This document shows, in pieces, positions 1 to 7,482 of a stretch of 64,000 nt of DNA (position 1 is its first letter; every line of letters begins with the position of its first letter). The notes under the pieces were generated by a model that did not search any database, had not been told where the DNA came from, and saw only the letters and a list, made by a program, of their open reading frames with translations. The position numbers and the translations under genes were made by a program. Source of the DNA: an uncultured Bacteroidales bacterium (lineage in GTDB: Bacteria > Bacteroidota > Bacteroidia > Bacteroidales > Paludibacteraceae); the NCBI GenBank assembly GCA_946616535.1, contig CAMOJA010000001.1, positions 62,001 to 126,000 on the forward strand, in the 5' to 3' direction.

Positions 1-63
1 CGTATCTTCAGTGCTGCAATAGAATTATTGCAAATACTGAAAGGACGTAGAAAAGCATGCTGA
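1..63 (+). CDS. C-terminal end of an upstream gene (partial)
   Basis: Frame 1 is open from the window edge and encodes about 20 residues, a basic amphipathic tail, ending in TGA at 61-63. The other two forward frames stop before the next gene. It overlaps the start of the following polymerase gene through ATGCTGA, the same tight coupling used by the next genes in this cluster, so it is probably the end of another polysaccharide-cluster gene. The product cannot be identified from so short a stretch. Confidence 0.45.
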   Translation, partial: RIFSAAIELLQILKGRRKAC

Positions 64-1454
64 CCTATCTGCTCAATATGGTTTTTGCGGTGGTTGCTAC
101 GGTGCTTTATATAAGGGCGCCGTGGACGTATAGTTACGACTACTGCTTGACGCTGATGACCTGTTTCATCGCGCAGAACGTGTTATTCTTCGCCACGAAC
201 AAACGCCAACACTGGTTGGGCTTTGAGTTCTTTTTCGCTCTATCATTTTTTCTCGTTAATTTCGTATATCCGGTCTTCTATGCCCCTACGGAACGTATCT
301 ATTGGTCGTTCTTCTCGTTTACCTTCAACGATGATTTTGTAACCCGCTCTACTGCCCTTGCGTATTTCGGCTACGCATGGTACATGCTTGGGGCGACGCG
401 CATCCTCCAACTACGACGTGAAGAACCGACTGAACCCACCTTCACAATCTCCATGAAGGAATACATCTGGTTCTTTGGCATCACTATCAGCGCATGGGTG
501 CTCTTTGTCCTAACCGGAGGATTGGCTGCATTGCAAAGTGTTTATGCGCAGGGTTCCAATCTGCGCGATGTGGGCATTTATAGCTATTTCAATAATATCT
601 TCACCATTGGCTGTTACATGATGGCCATCTTTATCTTCCGCTTGCCAAAACAGAAATGGTGGTTTTATTTATTGGTTATAGGGGTATTCATGCTGCTATT
701 ATTATCCACGGGTAGTCGTCAATTAGCTGTCGGATTGACGCTCGTGATGATAGTCGGATTTAGCATGTACGCTTATCATCTTAAATGGTGGCAAGTGGCA
801 GTTGTAATAGCAGGCGGAACACTTGTTCTTTTCCTGATAATGACTTTGCGTACAGAGGGCCTGGACCCGGAGGCTTGGAAGATAAAACTGGCGCATACCA
901 AACTGGAGGAATTTTGGGACATTTATGAAGATCTGATCATTAATGATGTCAACCTCTTCCGCCTCTTCGGATGGGCGCAAGAGAATGACCTCACATGGTT
1001 TCAAGGTATGACCCTTGATATTGTGTCACCTATTCCTGGCTTGGGTGGATATATAATTAACCATTCTGACGCACCGCGATATATGTTAGATGGTGGGGAA
1101 TTACCAAGTTATCTGTTCTTGGGCGCTGATGCTACTTGGGGAACAGGAACCAATATGATAGGTGAAGCCTACCGTTCGTTTGGTGCTATTGGAACTGCTA
1201 TTGCTATGTTCCTAATCGGCTTATGGGTAAAAGAGAGTTATTATAGAGCAAAAGAAAATGTGTATTGGTACATGATGTATTTCTTGCTTGTTAGTCATGC
1301 TCTTGTTTATCCACGTGCTCCGTTACTATTTGATCCGCGATTGGTGACATGGGGTCTTTTGTTCCTACTCATTGTTCGGACAATTGCTAGCCATCAAGAG
1401 CAAATCGTGAATTGGTTGAACCGCATCGGAAAAAGAAAGGAGGAAAAGGTATGA
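57..1454 (+). CDS. O-antigen/capsule repeat-unit polymerase (Wzy-like)
   Basis: A 465-residue integral membrane protein with about ten to twelve hydrophobic segments and a large extracytoplasmic loop near residues 270-370. It carries the short motif STGSRQ near residue 218, in the position where O-antigen polymerases usually have an SGSR-type motif. Wzy proteins join lipid-linked oligosaccharide repeat units in the inner membrane. The call rests on topology and on the neighbours: it begins a string of four glycosyltransferases with overlapping stop and start codons. Primary sequence in this family is poorly conserved, so another polytopic polysaccharide-export protein is possible. The ATG at 57 overlaps the preceding reading frame; the stop overlaps the next start as ATGA. 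Confidence 0.72.
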   Translation: MLTYLLNMVFAVVATVLYIRAPWTYSYDYCLTLMTCFIAQNVLFFATNKRQHWLGFEFFFALSFFLVNFVYPVFYAPTERIYWSFFSFTFNDDFVTRSTALAYFGYAWYMLGATRILQLRREEPTEPTFTISMKEYIWFFGITISAWVLFVLTGGLAALQSVYAQGSNLRDVGIYSYFNNIFTIGCYMMAIFIFRLPKQKWWFYLLVIGVFMLLLLSTGSRQLAVGLTLVMIVGFSMYAYHLKWWQVAVVIAGGTLVLFLIMTLRTEGLDPEAWKIKLAHTKLEEFWDIYEDLIINDVNLFRLFGWAQENDLTWFQGMTLDIVSPIPGLGGYIINHSDAPRYMLDGGELPSYLFLGADATWGTGTNMIGEAYRSFGAIGTAIAMFLIGLWVKESYYRAKENVYWYMMYFLLVSHALVYPRAPLLFDPRLVTWGLLFLLIVRTIASHQEQIVNWLNRIGKRKEEKV

Positions 1455-2596
1455 ATCTCCTCTATTGTATCCCGCATCTCTATAACTCCGGCGGGATGGA
1501 ACGCGTATTGACGCAGAAAGTGAATTGGCTCGCAGCACACACGGAGCATGAGATCACGATCCTGACGACGGAGCCGGTGCCGGCAGGCACTCCGAAATGC
1601 TATTTCCCGCTTTCGGAGAAAGTGCAGGTGGAGGAACTGAATATCGACTTTAACGCAGACTACACCAAGCCGCTGCTGTCCAAATACTACGCGCACATGC
1701 GTCGCATGAGCGCATACAAACGCGCTCTAACCAAATATATACGTACGCATAAGATAGATCTCTGTATCTCGCTCGGCGGCAAAGAGATCGCGTTCCTACG
1801 TCATCTGCCTTGCCGCACGATAGCGGAGATGCACTTCGCTATGGATCAACGAAAGCAGCTGCTGATGGCGAATCACACCGGCGCTTTCTGGTCGCTCTTG
1901 GGGGCGATTCGCACACGCCAATTGGTGAGAGACGTTAAACCCTTGGAGCGCTTGGTCGTTCTGACCGAAGCAGACAAAGCAGCCTGGGAGAAAGCCGGTT
2001 GCACGAACGTGACCGTCATACCCAATCCTTGTGCGCTAAATAGTAGAAAGTCGAAAGTCGAAAGTCGAAAGACCAAGACGGTGCTGGCGGTTGGACGGCT
2101 GCATGAGCAGAAAGGGTTTGACCTTCTTCTGCGCTCATGGCAGCCGGTAGAGAAACACTATCCCGAATGGCAGTTGCGCATTGTGGGAGAAGGTCCTAAA
2201 CGCGCTGAATTAGAGACACAGATCCAAGCTATGGGCTTACTGCGTGTATATCTTGCCGGAAAGGTGGATAATATGGCAGAGGAATATGCTGAGGCTTTGC
2301 TTTTCGTACTCTCATCCCGGTACGAGGGGCTTCCGCTTGCGCTTATTGAGGCCATGTGGTGCGGTACACCTTGCGTGTCTTTTGACTGTCCGCACGGACC
2401 GGCGGAATTATTGGCGGACGAGCGGGGATGGTTGGTTCCCGAAGGAGATATAGCGGCTCTAACCCGGCAATTGGAATACCTGTTGTCTCATCCGGAGGAA
2501 GCGGCAGAGCGTGCACAAAAAGCACAGACTTTCGCGCATACCATGTATAGTGAGAAAAATATAATGCCTCTTTGGCAAAAACTGATTGAGCAATGA
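1451..2596 (+). CDS. Glycosyltransferase family 4 (GT-B fold)
   Basis: A 381-residue GT-B enzyme that would transfer a sugar from a nucleotide-sugar donor to a lipid-linked glycan at the inner face of the cytoplasmic membrane. The N-terminal acceptor domain opens with the GGMERVL motif (residues 14-20). The C-terminal donor domain has VGRLHEQKGFD and the EX7E pair at E292 and E300 in YEGLPLALIEAM. The start at 1451 was chosen over an in-frame start at 1412 because AGGAGG lies just upstream and ATGA couples it to the polymerase gene. Odd feature: residues about 199-208, in the linker between the two domains, are encoded by four 7-bp repeats (2046-2073). The donor and acceptor sugars cannot be told. 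Confidence 0.88.
   Translation: MNLLYCIPHLYNSGGMERVLTQKVNWLAAHTEHEITILTTEPVPAGTPKCYFPLSEKVQVEELNIDFNADYTKPLLSKYYAHMRRMSAYKRALTKYIRTHKIDLCISLGGKEIAFLRHLPCRTIAEMHFAMDQRKQLLMANHTGAFWSLLGAIRTRQLVRDVKPLERLVVLTEADKAAWEKAGCTNVTVIPNPCALNSRKSKVESRKTKTVLAVGRLHEQKGFDLLLRSWQPVEKHYPEWQLRIVGEGPKRAELETQIQAMGLLRVYLAGKVDNMAEEYAEALLFVLSSRYEGLPLALIEAMWCGTPCVSFDCPHGPAELLADERGWLVPEGDIAALTRQLEYLLSHPEEAAERAQKAQTFAHTMYSEKNIMPLWQKLIEQ
2046..2073 (+). repeat. Four tandem 7-bp units (GAAAGTC) inside a glycosyltransferase gene
   Basis: Three exact copies of GAAAGTC are followed by GAAAGAC. The array encodes a Lys/Ser/Arg-rich linker between the two Rossmann domains. Because 7 is not a multiple of 3, gain or loss of one unit would shift the reading frame. 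Confidence 0.9.
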
Positions 2597-3537
2597 TTCC
2601 TGTCACATTTGACAATATTATCTTTTCGCTACAGCGATATGGCGGTATCTCGGTGGTATGGACCGAATTGCTGAACCGTGCGCTGGCAGATAAAGATTTG
2701 GCAGTAAAGGAACTGGATTACCGTCAGATACCGATGCGGTTCATGGAGAGGTATCGCATACCCGCATATAAAGCCAAAACACCCTCTGTCTTCCATTCTT
2801 CCTATTTCCGTGTGCTGCCGCAGAAAGGAGTGTATAATGTGACAACGGTACATGACCTGACCTATCATTTCTACCGCCGCGGATTAGCAAAAGCGGTACA
2901 TCTTTGGGAAGAAGAACGGGCGTTGAAAAACAGCGAAGCGGTGATATGTGTAAGTGAGAATACTAAGCGCGACTTATTACGTTTCTACCCTTGGGTAAAA
3001 GAGGAGAATATCTACGTCGTGTATAATGGTGTTGGAGACGAATTTTATCCGATTAAATCGGTAGAAAAAAAAGGATACTTGCTCTTTATCGGTAATAGTC
3101 AGGTTCCTTATAAGCGTTTTGATGTGGCCCAAGAGGTAGCGCGAAAAACGGGATTGGAACTAAAAGTAGCCGCTCATGTGACGCGTGAGCAATTGAATAT
3201 AATGTATAATGAAGCGTTATGTCTTCTGTATCCATCGGATTATGAGGGATTCGGAATACCGATTCTGGAGGCGCAGAAAGCGGGGTGTCCCGTCATTGCG
3301 CAAAACAACTCCTCGATTCCCGAAGTGATGGGTGAAGGTGGCTTTATGGTGGCTCCTGGTGCCTTAACCCGTATGGCTGACGAAATGGCAGACAAAGTAA
3401 GATTGATTCTTTCTCAATCCATGCAGCCTGTCATAGAAAAAGGAATGCAAAATGCCGGACGTTTCACTTGGGATAAGACCTATACACAAACAAAACATGT
3501 CTATGAAGATATCTATTATAACCATCACTTACAATAG
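2593..3537 (+). CDS. Glycosyltransferase family 4 (mannosyltransferase-like)
   Basis: A 314-residue, somewhat short GT-B glycosyltransferase. The start overlaps the previous stop as ATGA. Visible motifs are FDNIIFSLQRYGGIS at the N-terminus, VHDLTYHF near residue 90, a SENTK motif typical of this family, and the EX7E signature at E218 and E226 in YEGFGIPILEAQKAG. It probably adds one sugar, perhaps mannose or a related hexose, to the repeat unit of the surface polysaccharide. The pairing with other transferases and the polymerase supports the pathway, but the specificity is unknown. Confidence 0.85.
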   Translation: MIPVTFDNIIFSLQRYGGISVVWTELLNRALADKDLAVKELDYRQIPMRFMERYRIPAYKAKTPSVFHSSYFRVLPQKGVYNVTTVHDLTYHFYRRGLAKAVHLWEEERALKNSEAVICVSENTKRDLLRFYPWVKEENIYVVYNGVGDEFYPIKSVEKKGYLLFIGNSQVPYKRFDVAQEVARKTGLELKVAAHVTREQLNIMYNEALCLLYPSDYEGFGIPILEAQKAGCPVIAQNNSSIPEVMGEGGFMVAPGALTRMADEMADKVRLILSQSMQPVIEKGMQNAGRFTWDKTYTQTKHVYEDIYYNHHLQ

Positions 3538-4249
3538 TGCCAAGACAGTACAACGAGCCTTGGATAGCGTACAGAACCAGCACTATTCTGACATTGAGCA
3601 CATCATTGTGGATGGGGCTTCGTCGGATGGTACACGTGAAATAGTAGAAAAATACGCGGCGGATCATAAGAATGTGCGTTACATCTCTGAACCCGATAAA
3701 GGTATTTATAATGCGTTGAATAAGGGCATTCAAATGGCTACAGGTGATGTAATCGGTTTTTTACATTCCGATGATATGCTATATTCCTCCGATTCCATCG
3801 GACAAATTGCTGCTTCTTTTGAGAACAAATCAGTAGATGTCGTCTATGGCGATCTGCAATATTGCCATGGAGAGAAAGTAATTCGTCGTTGGCGCAGTAA
3901 TGCGTTCCGCCCGTTGAGTCTAAAGTTCGGATGGATGCCTCCTCACCCTACAGTTTATGTACGTCGTAAAGTATATGAGCAGGTGGGCGAATACGATGAG
4001 TGGTTCCATATATCAGCGGATTATGATATGATGCTGCGTATTTTCAAAGGAGGATATCAGTCCTATTATATCCCTGAGGTATTAGTGCGTATGGAGACGG
4101 GAGGGGCAAGTAACAAAAATACCAAAGCTCGCTTATCTAAAACGCAGGAGGACTATATCGCTCTCAAAAAAAATAACGTGGGCGCTGGATACTTGACAGT
4201 AGCCTTCAAACAACTGCGCAAAGTACGGCAATTCCTTCGTAAATCATAG
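3503..4249 (+). CDS. Glycosyltransferase family 2 (GT-A fold)
   Basis: A 248-residue GT-A enzyme. It begins with MKISIITITYNSA, the normal family start, and shows DGASSDGT, EPDKGIYNALNKGI and the metal/nucleotide-binding HSDDMLY segment near residue 90. It resembles WcaE-type transferases of polysaccharide clusters. Longer in-frame starts exist at 3452 and 3497; ATG 3503 was chosen because it matches the family N-terminus. All options overlap the previous gene. The strand, order and overlap place it in the same operon. The sugar transferred is not known. Confidence 0.85.
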   Translation: MKISIITITYNSAKTVQRALDSVQNQHYSDIEHIIVDGASSDGTREIVEKYAADHKNVRYISEPDKGIYNALNKGIQMATGDVIGFLHSDDMLYSSDSIGQIAASFENKSVDVVYGDLQYCHGEKVIRRWRSNAFRPLSLKFGWMPPHPTVYVRRKVYEQVGEYDEWFHISADYDMMLRIFKGGYQSYYIPEVLVRMETGGASNKNTKARLSKTQEDYIALKKNNVGAGYLTVAFKQLRKVRQFLRKS

Positions 4250-4252
4250 AGA

Positions 4253-5062
4253 ATGTTAAATATTTCTATCGTACTATATCATCCCAATTGGGAGCATGAA
4301 GTTCTGCCTCTCGTTGAAGAATTGCTGCGTGTGAAAAATCTACGCAAGATTTATTTGTTGGACAATAGCGAAAATCGAGAGATACATCCCAAATCGGAAA
4401 TTAAGAACCCGAAGCTTCGATATATGCATATGGCCTCTAATCTGGGATATGGAAAGGCTCACAATATCGCTTTGCGTGAAAGCGCTTATTATAAGACCGA
4501 ATTGCACCTGGTGATGAATAGCGATATTCAGGTGAAAGCGGAAGATATTGATGCGATGCACGATTGGATGCTCAGTCAACCTCAAGTGGGGCAACTCATG
4601 CCGAAAGTGCTTAATCCGGATGGTTCGCAGCAGTTTCTGGCCAAACGTCTTCCTGCGCCTTTGGATGTATTCGGGCGTCGTTTCTTGCCGCAATGGATGA
4701 TGTCTAAAAGAAATCGTAAATACGAGTTGCGAGATAAGGACTTAACACGTCCGATAAATGCACCTTATTTAAGCGGCTGCTTTATGCTTTTGCGCACAAA
4801 AGCTGCGGTGGAATCGGGACTTTTCGATGAACGATATTTTATGTATCCGGAGGATGTCGACCTAACGCGCACCATTCATCGCCATTGGCTCACGCTCTAT
4901 TATCCGGAGTGGACGGTTGTCCATGCACATGCTCGGGAATCCTATAAAAACAAACACATGCTTTGGGTACATATCCAAAACATGTGTAAGTATTTCAATA
5001 AATGGGGTTGGCTCTTTGATCGAGAGAGGAGAGAGTTTAATAAATTCACAATTCTCAATTAA
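4253..5062 (+). CDS. Glycosyltransferase family 2 (rhamnosyltransferase-like)
   Basis: A 269-residue GT-A enzyme with NLGYGKAHNIAL (about residues 63-74), the donor-binding VMNSDIQV segment, SGCFMLLR and the acceptor-side FDERYFMYPEDVDL motif. This combination is characteristic of WbbL-like rhamnosyltransferases, which fits with rfbC and rfbD elsewhere in the window, although substrate assignment is an inference. It starts 3 bp after the previous gene. Two oddities: residues about 47-53 fall in a 7-bp-period array (4391-4411), and the last codons plus the stop lie inside another such array (5043-5070), so the C-terminus may vary between strains. Confidence 0.83.
   Translation: MLNISIVLYHPNWEHEVLPLVEELLRVKNLRKIYLLDNSENREIHPKSEIKNPKLRYMHMASNLGYGKAHNIALRESAYYKTELHLVMNSDIQVKAEDIDAMHDWMLSQPQVGQLMPKVLNPDGSQQFLAKRLPAPLDVFGRRFLPQWMMSKRNRKYELRDKDLTRPINAPYLSGCFMLLRTKAAVESGLFDERYFMYPEDVDLTRTIHRHWLTLYYPEWTVVHAHARESYKNKHMLWVHIQNMCKYFNKWGWLFDRERREFNKFTILN
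4391..4411 (+). repeat. Imperfect 7-bp-period array inside a glycosyltransferase gene
   Basis: Three 7-bp units (AAATCGG, AAATTAA, then a diverged GAACCCG) encode a short charged loop, residues about 47-53, before the NLGYG motif. The periodicity is weaker than in the other arrays. Confidence 0.5.
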
Positions 5063-5070
5063 CAAATCAC
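5043..5070 (+). repeat. Four 7-bp units spanning a stop codon
   Basis: Four units of form AATTNNC or AAATCAC cover the last codons of the glycosyltransferase, its TAA stop (5060-5062) and the first bases of the spacer. The remaining spacer (5071-5162) between convergent genes holds the 10-bp palindrome TCCGTACGGA and a short TCTTGT/ACAAGA hairpin, with no clear T-tract terminator. Confidence 0.75.
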
Positions 5071-5162
5071 AAAGCGTTCTATTGGGTTTTGTACAATGTT
5101 TAGAGTCCGTACGGATTCTTGTGGCTTGTACAAGACTCCGTAAACCCTTTGTACATTGTGAA

Positions 5163-6152
5163 TTATACATTTATTAGTCGATAACTCAAATACCCTCCGT
5201 AAACCAAAAGTAACAGTAAGCCGGCCCACCGCTGAACCTTGCGTTCCCTGTTGGTCTTGACTGCCATCCAAACGATGATACTGCCTAATGCCGCCATGAT
5301 AGCATCTAATTCGATGCCGTCGTATGCCGGTAATGGCCGCACTGTGGCACTGGTTCCTAAGATAAAGAAGACATTGAAGATATTGCTTCCGATAACATTG
5401 CCCAAGGCGATGTCGGAATTCTTTTTGAATGCCGCCATGACCGATGTTGCCAATTCCGGTAGTGAGGTTCCTAATGCGACAATAGTCAGGCCGATGATGG
5501 CTTCGCTCACGCCGCAGCGAGTAGCTATATCAACAGCACTCTGAACAATCAGTTCCCCACCTACTACTAACCCGATGAAACCGCAAGAAACGAGCAGTAT
5601 TGCCTTGCCGACACCCATAGGTTTAATCGCTTCAGCATCTGCCTCTTCCGGATGATCTTTCGCATGGCGGAGCGTATTGTATAGAAAATAACAGAACATG
5701 AGCAGCAATACAATACCACCAATTCGGCCTATACCGCGTTCGGATTCACCGAATGGGAGTTGAACGGCAACGAAGCAAAGTACCAATATACCGGCGATAA
5801 TGGACATCGGGATATCAAAGTCCCGGCTTCGTTTTTGCGATATTACCGGATATACAAGTGCTGTGAGACCTAAGATAACAAAGGTATTGATAATATTCGA
5901 TCCTAAGATATTCGTTATGGCGAGGTCTGTAGAACCTTCCGCAACGGACACCATATTAACGACAAACTCCGGCATAGAGGTGCCGAATGCCACCACGGTT
6001 AAACCGATGACTAAATCAGATATGCCAAAACGTTTAGCAATGGCTGAGGCACCATCTACAAGAAAGTCTGCACCTTTAACTAATGCTACGAAACCGACGA
6101 TAATAAAAATTATCGCTACCCAAATACCATGTGCTAATAAGGATTCTATCAT
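5163..6152 (-). CDS. Sodium/calcium exchanger family antiporter (YrbG-like)
   Basis: A 329-residue member of the Ca2+:cation antiporter superfamily, acting in the inner membrane to exchange Na+ (or H+) for Ca2+. The two inverted alpha-repeats that form the ion site are clear: GLTVVAFGTSMPE near residue 50 and GLTIVALGTSLPE near residue 220, each with the conserved acidic residue after the proline. Each repeat is followed by further hydrophobic segments, and a polar loop (about residues 160-175) separates the halves. Length is normal for bacterial members. The start overlaps the ychF stop as ATGA, so the two genes are cotranscribed. Confidence 0.9.
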   Translation of the reverse strand: MIESLLAHGIWVAIIFIIVGFVALVKGADFLVDGASAIAKRFGISDLVIGLTVVAFGTSMPEFVVNMVSVAEGSTDLAITNILGSNIINTFVILGLTALVYPVISQKRSRDFDIPMSIIAGILVLCFVAVQLPFGESERGIGRIGGIVLLLMFCYFLYNTLRHAKDHPEEADAEAIKPMGVGKAILLVSCGFIGLVVGGELIVQSAVDIATRCGVSEAIIGLTIVALGTSLPELATSVMAAFKKNSDIALGNVIGSNIFNVFFILGTSATVRPLPAYDGIELDAIMAALGSIIVWMAVKTNRERKVQRWAGLLLLLVYGGYLSYRLINV

Positions 6153-7255
6153 ACGTTAAATAGGAAATGCATTATGTCCCCGTCTTGTACCAGATAATCT
6201 TTTCCTTCCGTAGCCAATTTACCGGCTGCACGGCATTGCGCTTCTCCTCCGAGCTCGATGAAATCGCTATATTTGATTACTTCCGCCCGAATAAAACCGC
6301 GTTCAAAATCGGTGTGGATAACTCCGGCACATTGAGGTGCTTTATACCCAGCTTTAAATGTCCAAGCCCGCACCTCATCGCTTCCTGCAGTAAGGAACGT
6401 ACGAAGATTAAGTAATGCGTAAGCAGCTTTAATAAGACGGTTAACACCCGATTCCTGTAAACCAATCTCTTCCAAGAACATCTGGCGCTCCTCATAGGTC
6501 TCCAATTCCGCAATCTCGCTTTCTATTTTTGCTGCCAAAACCAGCACTTGCGCGTCCTCGTCTTTTACCGCCTCGCGCACTTGATCGACATACGCGTTGC
6601 CGTTTACAGCCGAAGCTTCATCTACGTTGCAAACATACATTACCGGCTTGTTGGTTAATAAAAACAAGTCTTTTGCTGCCAGTTCCTGGTCCTTGTTATC
6701 TAATTCTACTGTGCGGGCATTCTTGCCTTGAGACAGCGCTTCACGATATTTAACAAGCACTTCGAGTTGTAGTTTCGCATTCTTGTCTCCACCTGCTTTT
6801 GCGGCTTTTTCGCATTTCTGAATGCGGGATTCAACGGTCTCCAGGTCTTTTAACTGAAGTTCCGCATCAATAATTTCCTTATCTCGAACAGGATTAACAG
6901 AACCATCCACATGCACCACATTCTCATCATCAAAACAGCGTAGAACATGTATGATAGCATCCGTCTCACGGATATTAGCTAAGAATTTATTGCCGAGTCC
7001 CTCTCCTTTGCTCGCGCCCTTAACCAAACCTGCAATATCTACAATTTCAACAGTAGTCGGAATGACTCCTCGTTCAGGTTTGCAAAGTTCTCCTAATTTG
7101 ATAAGGCGTTCATCCGGAACGGTAATGACACCTACATTCGGTTCAATCGTGCAAAATGGGAAATTAGCGCTCTGCGCTTTTGCATTGCTTAAACAGTTGA
7201 ATAATGTGGATTTGCCTACGTTAGGCAATCCTACGATTCCGCATTGTAAAGACAT
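6149..7255 (-). CDS. ychF: Ribosome-associated ATPase YchF
   Basis: A 368-residue Obg-family P-loop protein, close to the 363 residues of the E. coli protein. It has the G1 motif GLPNVGKST at residues 7-15, the G3 region DIAGLVKGASKGEGLGN, a coiled-coil insertion around residues 130-170, and a C-terminal TGS domain ending with a VQDGDIMHF-type motif. YchF binds and hydrolyses ATP rather than GTP, and is associated with ribosomes and stress responses. A promoter with both consensus boxes lies at 7308-7339 on the same strand, overlapping the opposing tRNA-Leu promoter. Confidence 0.96.
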   Translation of the reverse strand: MSLQCGIVGLPNVGKSTLFNCLSNAKAQSANFPFCTIEPNVGVITVPDERLIKLGELCKPERGVIPTTVEIVDIAGLVKGASKGEGLGNKFLANIRETDAIIHVLRCFDDENVVHVDGSVNPVRDKEIIDAELQLKDLETVESRIQKCEKAAKAGGDKNAKLQLEVLVKYREALSQGKNARTVELDNKDQELAAKDLFLLTNKPVMYVCNVDEASAVNGNAYVDQVREAVKDEDAQVLVLAAKIESEIAELETYEERQMFLEEIGLQESGVNRLIKAAYALLNLRTFLTAGSDEVRAWTFKAGYKAPQCAGVIHTDFERGFIRAEVIKYSDFIELGGEAQCRAAGKLATEGKDYLVQDGDIMHFLFNV

Positions 7256-7307
7256 ATTTTTTTTTACGATTTAGCGTGTGATGAGTTATATTTTTTCAAA
7301 AAGCGCA

Positions 7308-7339
7308 CAAAATTACTAAAAAATTTGCATATGTGCAAA
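7308..7339 (-). promoter_or_regulatory. Promoter of ychF-antiporter operon
   Basis: On the minus strand TTTG is followed after 20 bases by TAATTTTG, the Bacteroidetes housekeeping promoter pattern. The -33 box lies inside the promoter of the divergent tRNA-Leu gene. Confidence 0.8.
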
Positions 7340-7355
7340 AAAAAGTGTACTTTTG
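7324..7355 (+). promoter_or_regulatory. Promoter of tRNA-Leu and downstream surface-protein genes
   Basis: TTTG, 20 bases, then TACTTTTG followed by CAGCC; the spacer has a run of eight A. It ends 14 bp before the tRNA. No other promoter of this form is seen before the gene at 7483, so it probably also serves that operon. Confidence 0.8.
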
Positions 7356-7369
7356 CAGCCGATTTTATT

Positions 7370-7455
7370 GCCGCGGTGGTGGAATAGGTAGACACGAGGG
7401 ACTTAAAATCCCTTGGCCAGTGATGGCTGTGCGGGTTCGATTCCCGCCCGCGGTA
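7370..7455 (+). tRNA. tRNA-Leu (anticodon UAA)
   Basis: An 86-nt class II tRNA with a 7-bp acceptor stem (GCCGCGG with CCGCGGT, first pair G-U), a long variable arm typical of tRNA-Leu, a T-arm with GTTCGATTC, and anticodon loop CTTAAAA giving UAA. CCA is not encoded. The first codon of the 1125-aa secreted protein follows only 27 bp later. Confidence 0.95.
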
Positions 7456-7482
7456 CAACAAACAATCTAATATTAATTTCTC

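Noticed and set aside
5071..5162. Gap between convergent genes as a bidirectional terminator or attachment site
   Set aside because: It has small palindromes but no T-tract, no flanking direct repeats and no integrase nearby.
7264..7461. A minus-strand frame over tRNA-Leu
   Set aside because: It is antisense to the tRNA and both promoters; no protein features.
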